From the NCBI RefSeq assembly GCF_027579695.1, contig NC_083577.1, positions 31,361,198 through 31,425,197 of the forward strand: a stretch of 64,000 nt of DNA. Reading direction: 5' to 3'. This DNA is from Neoarius graeffei (taxonomy: Eukaryota > Chordata > Actinopteri > Siluriformes > Ariidae). Both the position numbers and the translations under genes were made by a program. Under the pieces are notes generated by a model that saw nothing but the letters and a program-made list of their open reading frames with translations, was not told where the DNA came from and did not search any database. Positions within the stretch are counted from its first letter, which is position 1. Every line of letters starts with the position of its first letter. This document shows, in pieces, positions 1 to 11,618 of this stretch.

Positions 1-1425
1 AAATTCAGCATCCTCATCAACGAGAGCACAACCGTCTCAAATAAAACATGTATCATAGTTTACATTCGCATTCCCTTTGATGGAGAGGTTTGCAACTTCT
101 TCTATCAATTAATTGAATTGGAATCATGCACGGGTTCTGCCATACAAGACACATTGCTGGACACCCTGGAGAGAGATGGCATCACCAAGGAAATGCTGCG
201 CTCCCAGTTGATTGGTTTCATGACTGACGGGGCCGCCGCTATGCTGGGCCGATACATGGGAGCTGCCACTCTCCTGCACGATGAGATTAACCCTGACCTT
301 ACTGTAATTCATTGCATGAATCACAAATTGGAACTTGCAGTCCATAATGTGGTGAAGCACACAACAGACGCAAGTCATTTTCAGATGTTTACAGATTGCC
401 TGTATGCATTTTTCTCCCAGAGCCCCAAGCACACCCGCGAGCTTGAAATCGCTGCCTCCAATTTGGGCATGCATGCTCGCAGAATAGGCAGGGTGTTTGA
501 TGTGCGCTGGCTGTCTTCATCATGCACGTCAGTGACAGCTCTCTGGGAGAGTTATCCAGCTTTGGTGCATCTCTTTTCTGCGCTGGCTGTGGACACCTCA
601 AGATCCACCACAGAAAGGGCGAAGTGTCAGGGAATTAATTCCCAGATGACTCAGTGGATCTTTCTGATGGAACTAGCGCTGGTGAAAGATGCCCTGGAAA
701 CTCTGAAAGCCCTGTCTCTGTTCCTGCAGAGGAGAGATGCCACTGCCATCCAGGCCAGTGCAGAGGTGGACATCACAGTGAGGGCCCTGCGCTCCATGAA
801 GCTCGCTGACGGCGCCTACACCAAAAGCCTGAGACAGGAACTCGACACGCACTCATTCAAGGGGGTGAATATCTGCAAGCCAAGCGACCGAGAGCAGCAG
901 AGGGCAAGTGCGTTCCGTGACCGCTTCTTCACCTCGCTGGCAGATAACGTGGAGCGCAGGCTGGACGACAACGGTGTGCTTGCTGCGTGTGCTGCGCTGT
1001 GCCCCTTAAGCTGGCCGAAGGATAAAGGCGAGCACATTCTGTTTGGGGAAGACAAACTTGTCAGAATTCAAAAAACCCTGGCAGCTGAGGTCTCTGACAC
1101 CGCTCTGCTGCTGAAAGAATTTTGACAGTACAAGTTCAACGGAGTCCAAGGAGAAAATCTCTTCAACTTGCTTTCTGTCGTCTCCACGCTTCCCTTGTCA
1201 ACAGCAGAGTGTGAACGTGGATTTAGCGCCATGAATCACATCCTTACTGATGAGCGCAACAGAATGAATGTATCCACACTGAACAGCCTTCTTTTCCTCG
1301 CTGTCAATGGGCCAGACATGCGTTCCTTCCCTGCTGAGAAATTCGCAGAAATGTGGATTAAAGAAGGGCAAAACGCGGTGGATAGCGCACCGACGGGAAA
1401 GCATCAGAGCAAACTGTTCATTTAG
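1..1425 (+). pseudogene. hAT-family transposase, broken by one in-frame TGA
   Basis: Cut-and-paste transposase of the hAT (Ac/Hermes/ZBED) type. Frame 1 is open from the first base, so the start lies outside the window. Visible landmarks: an N-E-S-T-T block at about 22-36 where hAT relatives carry the first catalytic Asp (here Asn), the second Asp block FMTDGAAA near 210-245, a C-x2-H motif (CMNH) near 313-324, an RW-L motif near 505-515, and the C-terminal dimerisation block with the catalytic Glu in ECERGFSAMN near 1207-1236. The frame is interrupted only by TGA at 1123-1125 and resumes in the same frame to the TAG at 1423-1425. The single stop plus the D-to-N change mark it as inactive. 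ZBED-like domesticated genes have similar sequence, but the nearby transposon end favours a transposon. Confidence 0.85.
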
Positions 1426-1724
1426 TATTCATGTATTTTAGTGATTTTTGAGTCACTGTCCATTTAATCCGGAGTGAGAGAAACATCACAGCAACGCGAC
1501 AAGCAATGCGAACTTTGTTGTGTGTTAGTGTTCGTGTATTTAGTCAGAGAGATAGGAAGATGAATTTACTATCTCTGGTTTAGTGTTCATTTTCATTTAG
1601 TGTTATTCATTTGATATCATCAGATGTTATTGAGCTGTTAGCCTATTGTTACCTTAATTTTGTGATGTTTCATGATTAAAAAAAAACCATCCCCCCTTCT
1701 GGTTTTTTGACAAATCGCACCCTG
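1..1724 (+). mobile_element. hAT DNA transposon, right-hand part
   Basis: The element enters from the left edge of the window, so its left end is not seen. It holds the hAT transposase remnant (1-1425) followed by about 300 bp of AT-rich non-coding sequence. The right end is read as the inverse of CAGGGTGCGATTTGTC at 1709-1724, which fits the hAT terminal consensus (C/T)A(A/G)NG. The eight bases after it (GTTCTATG) would be one target duplication, which cannot be checked without the left end. The class is clear from the transposase; the subfamily is not. Confidence 0.8.
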
Positions 1725-1990
1725 GTTCTATGCATATACCTGTAGCTCTAACAATACCATTTTCAGTGACTAATAAATGGTTTTGAAAGTTCCTACTTTT
1801 AAAACATATTTTTGATATGGTAATTTTCTTTAAGAGATTTCATTTACAACATGTCTCTGACAGCTCAAAATGCATCTTCGGGCATTTAAAAACTGCAGAG
1901 CTTCTGGGGGCCTCTGGCAGCCCCTGGACCCCCAGCTTTACTGGGTTGATTCCTCCCCCCCTCCTCCAATTTTCTTGGATCCACCCCCGA
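1725..1990. other. Non-coding, repeat-like DNA between the hAT end and the LINE
   Basis: No gene is seen. The first 130 bases are AT-rich. From about 1875 the sequence becomes a GC-rich block with runs of G and C (CTTCTGGGGGCC, CCCCCCTCCTCC) that looks like part of another dispersed repeat. It ends where recognisable LINE sequence starts at about 1991. I cannot name the family. Confidence 0.4.
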
Positions 1991-3101
1991 GCGTCATGTT
2001 ATCAGCATAATCCAAGTCCATCAGGCTGTAGTCTCCGAGCTGGACACCTGGGAAGTGGTCACAGACTGCAGTCATCAGGTGGTCTATGATGCAGTTGAAT
2101 AGGTCAGGGACAGCCACACAACCCTGGCGAACTCCAGCAGCAATTGGGAACCAGTCGGAATCCTTACCTTTGATCTGAACACAGCTCTCAGGCCCATCAT
2201 AGAGCATCATGAAGAGTGTGATTAGTTTCGGTGGGAGGGCTAAGGTGTGGAGAATATTCCACATGATAGGTTGACTGACTGTGTCAAAGGCAGCCTTGAG
2301 GTTAATAAAGGCAATAAAAAAGGTGGCAATCCTTGCGGAACTTCTCATGCCTTAAAGCAGAGATGTGGTCAGTAGTTGATCGGCCGGGCATAAATCCCAC
2401 CTGTTGAGGGTGGCATCTGGATCTGATGGCAGGGAGGGAACTGTCAAGGAGGATTCGGGTGAAGAGTTTGGCTGGTATGGAAAGTAAAGTGATTCCTCGG
2501 TGGCTGTTGCATAAGATGGTTGCCTTTCCTCTTCCAAAATGGGAGGATAACACCATGCTGCCAGTTGTCCAGCAGTGTGTCCATCACCCACACATGGTTG
2601 ATGATAGTGACCAGCCAGTCAATCATGCAGTCTCCACCCTCCTTGAGGAATTCAGTGGTGATACTGTAGATGCACAGGGCCTTGTTGTTCTTGAGCTTGC
2701 AGAGGGCCTTCACTACGTCATGTCTGTGGACCAGGTTGGTGTGGCAGCCATGGTTGTATTTGGTAGTAGAGGTAACAGCAGGGTGAAGGTCTGGATTGGG
2801 TGGTGGGGGAGGTTGCTGGAAGTGCTCCCAAAAATGCTCGACCCACTGAGCAAGACAGGCATGTTCAGTAGCGATGATGTCGTCATCTTTGGACTTCACA
2901 TGGGTGACCTTCTTGTGAGGGCCACTACAGGCATCACAAAAGAGGTGGTAGACCAGTCTCTGATTGTTGCAGTGGATGGCATCTTCCAGGCTTGCAACCT
3001 CAATGCCCCAGTATCTCTTGTGGTCAATTTTATGGCAATGTTATGGGTCACATTCAGTTGACAATACTTGGGCATATTGCTGTGAAGACAGGCAGCACAA
3101 C
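1991..3101 (-). pseudogene. RTE-like LINE, reverse transcriptase part (3' truncated)
   Basis: Reverse transcriptase of a non-LTR retrotransposon, read on the minus strand. Upstream linker sequence runs from 3101, and RT motifs follow in order: FLKEGGDCMIDWL, FWKRKGN, FMPGRSTTDHI, FIAFINLKAAFDTV (motif A), GVRQGC (motif B) and DLDYADNMTL (motif C, with the second catalytic Asp of YADD changed to Asn). The frame is broken by several indels. The copy stops just after motif C at about 1991, so the 3' end is missing. It continues the endonuclease half at 12686-13990; the two were separated by the retrotransposon at 3102-12685. The protein resembles fish sequences labelled craniofacial development protein 2-like, which derive from RTE/BovB-type LINEs. 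Exact clade is an inference. Confidence 0.8.
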
Positions 3102-3423
3102 TGTGGCAGCAGGGGCGTGGCCAAGCATTGGTTTGTAAATGGAGGGCGGGGCCAGGGAAGGTGAGTGGCAAAGTCAGTACACCTGTTGTTGTTTAATGTT
3201 GTCTGTGTGTGTTTTGCAGTGAGGATGGAAGGCAGAAAAGGAGGGAGAGAGCAACGAGAGAGGATCTCTCCCGACCAGAGCACATGTGGGTGTGTGTACA
3301 TGAACAAGCGAATGAGATTAGTAAAGCTGAAAAGCAAGCACAAAAAAGAAAATAAAGTCTGTGTTAACATAATTTCCTGCCTGCTGCACTTCAGTATTCC
3401 ATCCACATCAGGGATTCACTACA
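3102..3423 (+). repeat. 5' LTR of Gmr1-like copy 1
   Basis: Starts TGTGGCAG and ends CACTACA, matching the 3' LTR at 12332-12685 over its length except for the GT-microsatellite expansion in the latter. An AATAAA lies at about 3349. The primer-binding region just after it is degraded compared with copies 2, 3 and 5. Confidence 0.85.
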
Positions 3424-3461
3424 GGGGTTTGAAAAGCCAGGATAATGACGGGAACCACCCC

Positions 3462-4030
3462 ATGGAGTCCTCCCCACTGAAAGACCTGATTCATGCCCTT
3501 GCTGCCACCCAATAGAGCGAGCGCCAAGCAGTGATCACCCTTTGGAAGGAACAGGAGCAATGATTTGAAGCCTTGCTGCTGGCCCAGCAGGAAGATTGCC
3601 AGGCATTCCAGCACCTGCTCATGTTGGCGGGGTCCTCAACCACCACCACAGCGGACCCACCCCACCTCAGGCTAAAAAAGATGGGGCTACACGACAATCC
3701 AGAGGTGTTCATCGCCCTCTTTGAGCAAGTGGCTGAAGCCAGTCAAGCAACACATGGTGCATCTACTACCACTGCTGACTGGGGAGGCACAGACTGCCAC
3801 GCAACAGCTCCCTGCCAACAGTCAGCTTGTTTATGCCAACTTGAGGCAAGCCATCCTGCAGTGTGTCGGCCTCTCTCCAGAGCAACACCGCCAATGCTTC
3901 TGCATGCTAACATTGGAGGAAGTCGATCGGCTGTTCACATTCGGCCAACAACTATGGGATGCCTGCTGGCGGTGGCTGAGGGATGGAAGGAACAGCAGAG
4001 TGGGTCCAATGCCACCGCCCAGCATCACTG
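3462..4030 (+). pseudogene. Gmr1-like copy 1 gag, N-terminal part
   Basis: Gag-like structural protein beginning MESSPLKDLIHAL, the same start as copies 2 and 3. It is broken by TAG where the others have Gln (MAQQSQ region), by TGA where copy 2 has Arg (EQEQRFEAL), and by a frameshift near 3750. The remainder (LLPLLTGEAQ, LRQAILQCVG, FGQQLWDACWRWL) is in another frame. It ends at 4030, where the MITE and retrovirus were inserted, and resumes at 11619. Confidence 0.8.
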
Positions 4031-4035
4031 CACTG

Positions 4036-5304
4036 TGTAGGTACAGTCCCTTTTTGAAACTACATTTCCCATCAGCCCACTTCCGCGTTGGCCTGTGTCA
4101 TGCCGGGGCGGGATCACCAACACCACGTCCTCTATGAAGACATAAATAATGGAACGACACTTCCGCTCTTCCTCTTTCCGTCGCGGGACCAGCGGTCTGC
4201 ACACACAAAGAGAATGCTCACCCGAGCAAATTTAAAACACCTCTTTCTTGCAAGATCCACGATTTAGCGTGATTTCTTTCTTACCCTTGGCCAAGGTAAA
4301 CTCCAGAGTCGCGCAATCTTTAAACTCAACCTGAGTTACAACCGGTTTATTCGTATTAGAAGTGACATCACGACTGCCACCCAAATGCAGTTTTAATTCA
4401 AAGTTAAAAGAGTGGCTGGACCCTCTTTTAACAAAGCATTGTGCACATTGTTTTAATCAGAGTTTTTCTTCCCATGTGCCACGAAGCGCCGGATCAAGAA
4501 TTCTCTGCTTTCCACAGATGTGCTCCATGGGCCTCTGTGAAACTCAACTTCTCCAAGTACTTCCCTGTGACTCACGTGCTTCACAATGGTGAACCTCCAA
4601 AGTCTCGGGACATCTTCTCATAATCTCACATAGAAGCGGGATGCGGAAGTAAGACTGGCAAATTTTGGGCATAAAGATCAGTCTTAGGAATTTAGCTTTT
4701 ATTGAAATAGTGTGAATTTAAACCCAGGTTTATTTGTTACACTGTTAAACACGCAGCGTGTTGATTTATTTTGTTCTATGTTCTCTCAATTGTTTAATAG
4801 ATAGGCTGTGCATGCTTCTCTTTATTCCTACTAACATTTAATTCTCTTATTATACATTTTGATTGTATCAAGATTTCAGTGAATTTGGTAATGTTATAAA
4901 GCTAGTGGATTAGCTGCTACGGCTAATTCTTCTATCTTATTAACATCCAGAGAACTGTATTGTCCCCAAAGGACGTTTAGGCCTTACCACATGCTCAAAC
5001 ACACCTTTTGCTAGCTTCCCTTTGTCTTAGCTTAGCCACACGAGGTTAATCTAGGCCTTCAACACATGGCGGTCCTTCCCCCACACTCACACACACCTTT
5101 CCTTTGTTTAACTCCACGAGGTAGGGTCCTTGGGCTTTAGCTAGCCACACGGCTAATTCCTTTGTCTCATTAGCAAGCTAGGCTAACCTTTGCTTAAGCC
5201 ACAAGGCCTACACCACGTGGGGACACACACACACACACACACACACAAACACCCTCCTTAGCTAGGCCATAGGGCCTTTCACAGGCCACACCCACACAAG
5301 GTCT

Positions 5305-5339
<35 letters not shown>

Positions 5340-5754
5340 CTCACTGTTTGTATATATTTCAATCTGCTATTATCCATTTTTTTTAATCTTTGTTATAATA
5401 AATTCATTTATTATTGAAAACTGTGTCTTTGTTGTTGTGTCTAACAAAATCTTTGAAGTCCCCAATCTCCCAAAGAATTCAGAAAGGTGCATATAAGTTA
5501 TGTAATACGGTAAGTGATCATAATAATTTGGAATATACCATAATTTGGCTGTTTGGTAATTTATTATTAAGCACCAAAATTAACGGTACGATTCACTTGA
5601 ATCATTTGCTTGAATGGTTCACTTGAATGATTCACTTGAATGATTCAATGTAAATGATTCAAATGAGACTGATTCAATTTAATTATTAACCTTCAAGTTT
5701 AATATGAGACTGATTTAATGAGATTGATCACTCAATTACCCAAATGCACCCACA
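4036..5754 (+). repeat. 5' LTR of the ERV
   Basis: 1719 bp, from TGTAGGTACAG to CACCCACA. It contains (CA)n tracts at about 5221-5248 and 5306-5338, and a polyadenylation signal AATAAA at 5397-5402 shortly before a GT-rich stretch. A TATAAAG at about 4895-4901 is a possible promoter element. Differences from the 3' LTR are scattered, and many are CpG versus TpG or CpA changes. Confidence 0.9.
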
Positions 5755-5762
5755 TATTAAAT

Positions 5763-5780
5763 TGGTGCCCCGTGTGAGGA
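5763..5780 (+). promoter_or_regulatory. Primer-binding site of the ERV (probable)
   Basis: TGGTGCCCCGTGTGAGGA begins with the TGG expected to pair with the CCA end of a tRNA. It lies eight bases after the LTR end. The tRNA species was not identified. Confidence 0.6.
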
Positions 5781-6054
5781 GATTGGTTTGTTGACTTCTT
5801 GAATATTGTTGCAACAACAGATAAACCATCAGTTTAATTCAGCAACTGCTAAGGTATATCCCCAGGTGTGTTAAAACGGTTAACAGTAGTGTGATAACCA
5901 TATCACAAATACTCATAACCTATTCAACTTAGGATAAGAGAGCATTTACAAACAAACCTTTTTAATTGATTACATAGTTAATGTTAATTAATAACCATTA
6001 ATTAATAAATTAACTCATTGATTAATTAATTATCCAATAGCCAGCCTAAGCAAA

Positions 6055-7863
6055 ATGGCATCCCCTCGTGTCTCAGAAATTGAAGACAACGCTCAAGACG
6101 TGTCTCTCTTTGATGTCATCACTGACCTCATTCATTGCTCTGCCTCCGAAAGGGCAAGCATTAAGGACATGAGTAGGCGTGAATGCCAAATTAACATAAT
6201 CAACTCAATAAGACATATGAGAGATCCAAAGAGAACAACTATTAGTGTCCAAGAGGCACTAGGTAAGCTATTCCTTTTACACTTCCAGGATACTGATCTA
6301 GAGATCAGATCCCTCCGCGGAGAGGTTGACAGGCTGACCACCAGCAACGCCGAGCTGGCAGCCAATGTCAATGATTTACATAAGGAGTGTAGTCTCTTGA
6401 AGAACTCCCTTGATTGCGCCGAAAGGCTAGAGAAAGCCAGAAAGGCCGCCAAAAGGGCTGCCAAGGAGCAGACCCCCCAAGAAGAGCGCAAAGGGCATGA
6501 AAGACCCCCAACAATGCGCTGAAGCTCAGAGCGGGAAGCGGCGTCCGAACCGGACACCGTGGATTACCTGGTCAAGAACCAGACATCCCACCAAACTCCA
6601 TCAACTCACTACTCGACTTCGTCGTCTAGCCAGGGTGGAGTCGTCCTGCTCTCATCCCGAGCCCAGGCCTGTAGCACACCCAGGTCAGTGCGCTACAGTA
6701 TCCCTGATCCATCTTCGGATGAATCAGACTACGCATCTCGTGCGAAATGGGAGCGATTCCAGAGTAGCTCAGACAGTGAGTACTCAGGAGATCGAAGGAG
6801 GCCGCACAAGGACGTGCACCAAACCCTCCGCATACGGCAAATTGACCTACTTGCCCAAGATATCAAGCGATTCGATCCCAATAATAAAAGAACCAACCTA
6901 AATGATTATTTACGAGAGATTGACCGATGCCTGATAGACCTACCAAAAGCCACAATGCGAGAGAAACTTAAACTGATCTGGAAAACCTCCAGTAGCAGCG
7001 TTCGTGCCTTTTTAGAGACACTACCACCAAACGTTCGCGATAGTTATTCGAAACTTCGCAATTACATGAGGGAAGAATATGCGCCGTACACGGATGAAAC
7101 CTCGGCGACATTGTGTGCTATACAAATCAAACAAAAACGATCTGAGGCGCCTCGTGAATATTATAGACGGCTACATACTGCCTATTTCCAGGGTAGTAGC
7201 GCACCAGGCTTGGAAGAAGATAGAAGCTTCAAATCCCTCTTCTTACATAACCTCCACCCAAGCGTGCAGACCCATGTCACACTGACGTGTCGACAAGGTT
7301 TCTACTCGATGAGGGAAACTAGGCAACTAGCCCAAATGACCTGGGAGACCATTGTCAAAACCGCAAATGGAAACGATGATGAACCCAGAGTCCTTAGTCT
7401 CCAGGGTGAGGACAAGTCCCCGCTAACCTTAGAAGGAGGTGAAGCACCAAAAGGGGGACCCACCTGGAGAAACTACGATCCAAACTGCCCCTTGCCGAGC
7501 CATCACAAGGGTGAGTGGAAAAATCGGCAAGGTAAGGCCAGGAGGGACCGATGGCAAGGCTATAGTGACCATGGCAACCGCTCATCAGATGAGAATGGTC
7601 ACAAGGAACAAAACGGTTGGCAGCAAGATCGTCATCCCTGCTCTGGTCAGAGATGGCAGGAGCGTTCTGACCGTAACACTAAACGTAGGGGTAGAAATGA
7701 CCGAAACAGTGACTCAGACCAACCTGGTGAGCTCCACTCAGAGCTGGACTCTTTGAAGGCCTGCTTGGCTGAATTTAGAAGACTGTTACAAACGCAGTCA
7801 AAGTCCTCAACCGATAAAATAAAAGAGCTCAAGAAAAATGACAAAAGCTATCCGTTAGCATGA
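6055..7863 (+). pseudogene. ERV gag, one in-frame TGA
   Basis: Probable Gag polyprotein. ATG at 6055 opens a frame that runs to the TGA at 6520-6522, then continues in the same frame to the TGA at 7861-7863, about 600 codons in all. The first part (to about residue 155) has a charged heptad-like region (EIRSLRGEVDRL, AANVNDLHKE) that looks like a coiled coil. The middle holds a matrix/capsid-like helical region (IDLLAQDIKRFDPNN, SAPGLEEDRSFKSLFLHNL). The C-terminal third is rich in Arg, Gly, Asp and Gln; no CCHC zinc knuckle is visible. The internal TGA follows CGC and could derive from CGA. Read-through is possible but the rest of the element is defective, so decay is more likely. Confidence 0.7.
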
Positions 7864-7951
7864 CTAGGCCAGGAACCACGGGTATATCTCGTGAAAGGGG
7901 GAGGAAATCCCTCTGAAACAGCAGGCGAGGGTCAGGATGTAGGGCCCCCCG

Positions 7952-8821
7952 GTGGCGAAGGCAAACACACAAAACGCACCTCTCATGCGCGCTAAAGTCT
8001 TCACCACCATCTCTCAGACACGGCTCTCACAAGGTGACCCAATCCCAACCAAGCCCTGCAACATAAACTTAGTCAGCTTCACACAAATCAAAATCCCACA
8101 GTCGTTGGATCCCACAAAACATGCACAAACTCGTTGCGATGAGATTAGTGCGAACACCGATCAACCAAGCGCCACGCGAAATCAAATTTCCGATGAACTT
8201 CAGTTCATGTCTTTGCACACCGAGTCTGGTGTCAAAACACCCGACATCGCGATTCCCCCTAGTGGCCACAATTCTTTGAAAAACCTCCCTCTATCCATTG
8301 ACTCAGACACAGGCACCCATTTCACTGCTGGTGTAATGCCTGCTCTGTGGGACATGTTAGGCGTCGAGGCGAAATTCCATATCGCGTACCACTCTCAATT
8401 CTCTGGTCAGGCTGAACGAGCCATTCAAACCATTGTGAGCATGCTGCGAGAGTTTGTCACAAACCATGGTAAAATTTGGGATGCGAAACTTCCCTTGGTG
8501 CCAAGGGCCATTCGGTCCACCCCTCATTGCGCCACTGAAGTCACACCCTTTGGGATGTTGACTGGGCAGGAGATGGTTCTCCCACCGCATCTCCTATACA
8601 AACCAGAGGACATGAGCGTCGCAATTGCATACACCGCACATCAACATGTCGCCGACCTACGACGCCACCTACAGTCAACCTTTACAGGTGCCCAAAAGAA
8701 TCTCGATTCAAGTGTAGAAGGACAAAAGGCCTACTACACCCGAATCTCAGAGAAGTTCCTACCACCCTGGTTGAGACCTTTCGATCGTGGGAAAACCGTT
8801 CCCCGTCGCGTGTCGCATTAG
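7952..8821 (+). pseudogene. ERV pol remnant: second half of integrase
   Basis: Open reading frame whose first 110 residues are unrecognised (possibly gag-pol junction or protease-linker remains). It then enters a retroviral integrase core at the second catalytic Asp (DSDTGTHFTAGVM) and continues through AYHSQFSGQAERAI, which contains the catalytic Glu, and PFGMLTGQEMVLPPHLLY. The first catalytic Asp, the HHCC zinc-binding domain, RT and RNase H are missing, so about 2 kb of pol has been lost. No usable enzyme remains. Confidence 0.7.
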
Positions 8822-9675
8822 GACATCCAGACCTAATCAAACGCTCTCATATCGATGGGTCCATAGTAATTGAATCAAACCTTTGAACAGTCCTCACTCC
8901 AAAAAGGGGGACGACAGTTAGGTCCATCCTGTCCACCTAGCTTGTACGCATCACTCACCCATAAGCATACACTAACATTCCCAGCCAGACTCACCAACCC
9001 AATGAAGTAATAACCCTTTGGTATAACATGGTAGATAAAATACTAAAATCCGCTATTATTACTAGTGTGTATTCATCGTAAATACACCTGGCATATAGTC
9101 TTGGCAGTGCTATCCTCATTTTTGTGAATCCACAAGACTTAGAGATGTGCACCTCCACTAAAGACATCCACTGGGTCTGCCCAGGCAACCCATACATAAC
9201 ACTACACGCCAAGCTGGATAAGATGGTCTGCATCCCTGACAGCTTTAGCCGCAGTAGCGCACGCTTTCTGGCCAGACCACCCACTGCTATCACCTTCCCA
9301 GAAGATTAGGTTTGCCAACCCAAACACTAATACTTATTTCCTTCCTTCATTTCTTCTCTTTTCTTGTTTTTTTTTATATGCATAGGAAATTAAACACTAC
9401 ATGTTTCATGTTTAATGTTTAATTTTTTTTTTTAGATGTGATGTTGACCTAGTTAGCTAGAGTGATTATATGCCCAAAATGCCTATAGTGATTATATGCC
9501 CAAAATGCCTCTGCCTCCAACTGTCTTACTGGAACTCACAAGTTTACACAGTTTTCGCAGGACACCATGGACTGTGCAGAGCAAGGCTACCTCAAGGACT
9601 ACGGACATGCGGACTGTACGGTACTGTGCTCTCAGTGCTACGACTCCATCATACCCCTGAGACCAAAAGGGGGAT
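8822..9675 (+). other. ERV 3' region, no recognisable env
   Basis: A short open frame at 9124-9309 (61 codons, CTSTKDIHWVCPGNPYI) has Cys-rich character and sits where env would be, but it is too short to name. A 17-base segment ending in AAAATGCCT is repeated in tandem at 9471-9507. A purine-rich run (ACCAAAAGGGGGAT) directly before the LTR at 9662-9675 is the likely polypurine tract. Confidence 0.4.
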
Positions 9676-10933
9676 TGTAGGTACAGTCCCTTTTTGAAAC
9701 TACATTTCCCATCAGCCCACTTCCGCATTGGCCTGCGTCACGCTGGGGCAGGATCACCAACACCACGTCCTCTATGAAGACATAAATAATGGAACGACAC
9801 TTCCGCTCTTCCTCTTTCCATCGCGGGACCAGCGGTCTGCGCACACAAAGAGAATGCTCACCCGAGCAAATTTAAAACACCTCTTTCTTGCAAGATCCAT
9901 GATTTAGCGCAATTTCTTTCTTACCCTTGGCCAAGGTAAACTCCAGAGTCGCGCGATCTTTAAACTCAACCTGAGTTACAACCGGTATATTCGTATTAGA
10001 AGTGATGTCACGACTGCCGCCCAAACGCAGTTTTAATTCAAAGTTAAAAGAGTGGCTGGACCTTCTTTTAACAAAGCGCTGTGCACATTGTTTTAATCAG
10101 AGTTTTTCTTCCCACGAGCCACGAAGCACCGGATCAAGAATTCTCTGCTTTCCACAGACGTGCTCCATGGGCCTCTGTAAAACTCAACTTCTCCAAGTAC
10201 TTCCCTGTGACTCACGTGTTTCACAACGGTGAACCTCCAAAGTCTCGGGACATCTTCTCATAATCTCACATAGAAGCGGGATACGGAAGTAAGACTGGCA
10301 AATTTTGGGCATAAAGATCAGTCTTAGGAATTTAGCTTTTATTGAAATAGTGTGAATTTAAACCCAGGTTTATTTGTTACACTGTTAAACACGCAGTGTG
10401 TTGATTTATTTTGTTCTATGTTCTCTCAATTGTTTAATAGATAGGCTGTGCATGCTTCTCTTTATTCCTACTAACATTTAATTCTCTTATTATACATTTT
10501 TATTGTATCAAGATTTCAGTGAATTTGGTAATGTTATAAAGCTAGTGGATTAGCTGCTACGGCTAATTCTTCTATCTTATTAACATGCAGAGAACGGTAT
10601 TGTCCCCAAAGGACGTTTAGGCCTTACCACGTGCTCAAACACACCTTTTGCTAGCTTCCCTTTGTCTTAGCTTAGCCACACGAGGTTAATCTAGGCCTTC
10701 AACATGTGGCAGTCCTTCCCCCACACTCACACACCTTTCCTTTGTTTAACTCCACGAGGTAGGGTCCTTGGGCTTTAGCTAGCCACACGGCTAATTCCTT
10801 TGTCTCATTAGCAAGCTAGGCTAACCTTTGCTTAAGCCACAAGGCCTACACCATGTGGGGACACACACACACACACACAAACACCCTCCTTAGCTAGGCC
10901 ATAGGGCCTTTCACAGGCCACACCCACACAAGG

Positions 10934-10980
<47 letters not shown>

Positions 10981-11380
10981 TACACACACACCTCACTGTT
11001 TGTATATATTTCAATCTGCTATTATCCATTTTTTTTAATCTTTGTTATAATAAATTCATTTATTATTGAAAACTGTGTCTTTGTTGTTGTGTCTAACAAA
11101 ATCTTTGAAGTCCCCAATCTCCCAAAGAATTCAGAAAGGTGCATATAAGTTATGTAATACGGTAAGTGATCATAATAATTTGGAATATACCATAATTTGG
11201 CTGTTTGGTAATTTATTATTAAACACCAAAATTAACGGTACGATTCACTTGAATGATTCACTTGAATGATTCAATTTAAACGATTCAAATGAGACTGATT
11301 CAATTTAATTATTAACCTTCAAATTTAATATGAGACTGATTTAATGAGATTGATCACTCAATTACCCAAATGCACCCACA
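9676..11380 (+). repeat. 3' LTR of the ERV
   Basis: 1705 bp copy of the LTR at 4036-5754, with the same TGTAGG start and CACCCACA end. It differs by point changes and by the length of the (CA)n tracts near 10861-10878 and 10937-10976. It is followed by the target duplication ACTG. Confidence 0.9.
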
Positions 11381-11618
11381 ACTGCATAAAATTATATCTT
11401 AGCAAGTGAAAATATTTTGAAAATAGTTGAAACAATCTAGCATTTCCTATTAGAAGAATACAAGACACCAATTCTGAGATTATTAAACCTAGTTCTAGAT
11501 TGCAACCAACTTATTCTAAGATGTCTTGTCAAGCAAAAATATCTGTCCATGCAGCAAGATAATTTCACTAGTATTAAGTAATTTTCTCCTCAAATTCAGT
11601 TTTCAATTTTCTTCAGTG

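Larger units (their letters stand above)
4036..11380 (+). mobile_element. Endogenous retrovirus (ERV) with 1.7 kb LTRs
   Basis: Old retroviral copy inserted into the first five bases of the MITE. It has two long LTRs (4036-5754 and 9676-11380), a primer-binding-like site, gag, a short integrase remnant and a polypurine tract. The 4 bp target duplication is ACTG at 4032-4035 and 11381-11384. RT and RNase H are absent: gag is followed within a few hundred bases by the second half of the integrase core. The integrase fragment looks retroviral rather than gypsy-like. No credible env was recognised. It is defective. Confidence 0.8.
4031..11618. mobile_element. CACTG-ended MITE (EnSpm/CACTA-like), split by the retrovirus
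   Basis: With the retrovirus and its duplicated ACTG removed, a 239 bp AT-rich element remains: five bases CACTG at 4031-4035 plus 11385-11618. Its ends are CACTGCATAAAATT and the inverse of CACTGAAGAAAATT. Comparison with uninterrupted gag in copies 2 and 3 shows that TG (4029-4030 and 11619-11620) was duplicated at insertion. CACTR ends with a 2-3 bp duplication are typical of EnSpm/CACTA transposons. It has no coding capacity, so it would be a non-autonomous copy. The superfamily call is inference. Confidence 0.65.

Noticed and set aside
2426..3061. Plus-strand open frame of 211 codons
   Set aside because: It is the antisense of the minus-strand LINE reverse transcriptase, whose motifs are clear.
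5221..5340. CA-rich array resembling a regulatory repeat or CRISPR-like spacing
   Set aside because: It is a simple (CA)n microsatellite in an ERV LTR with a matching tract in the other LTR. CRISPR arrays are not expected in vertebrate DNA.
6520..6522. Programmed stop read-through between the two halves of ERV gag
   Set aside because: The element is otherwise defective and TGA after a C can arise from CGA. Similar single TGA stops occur in unrelated elements here, so decay is the simpler reading.
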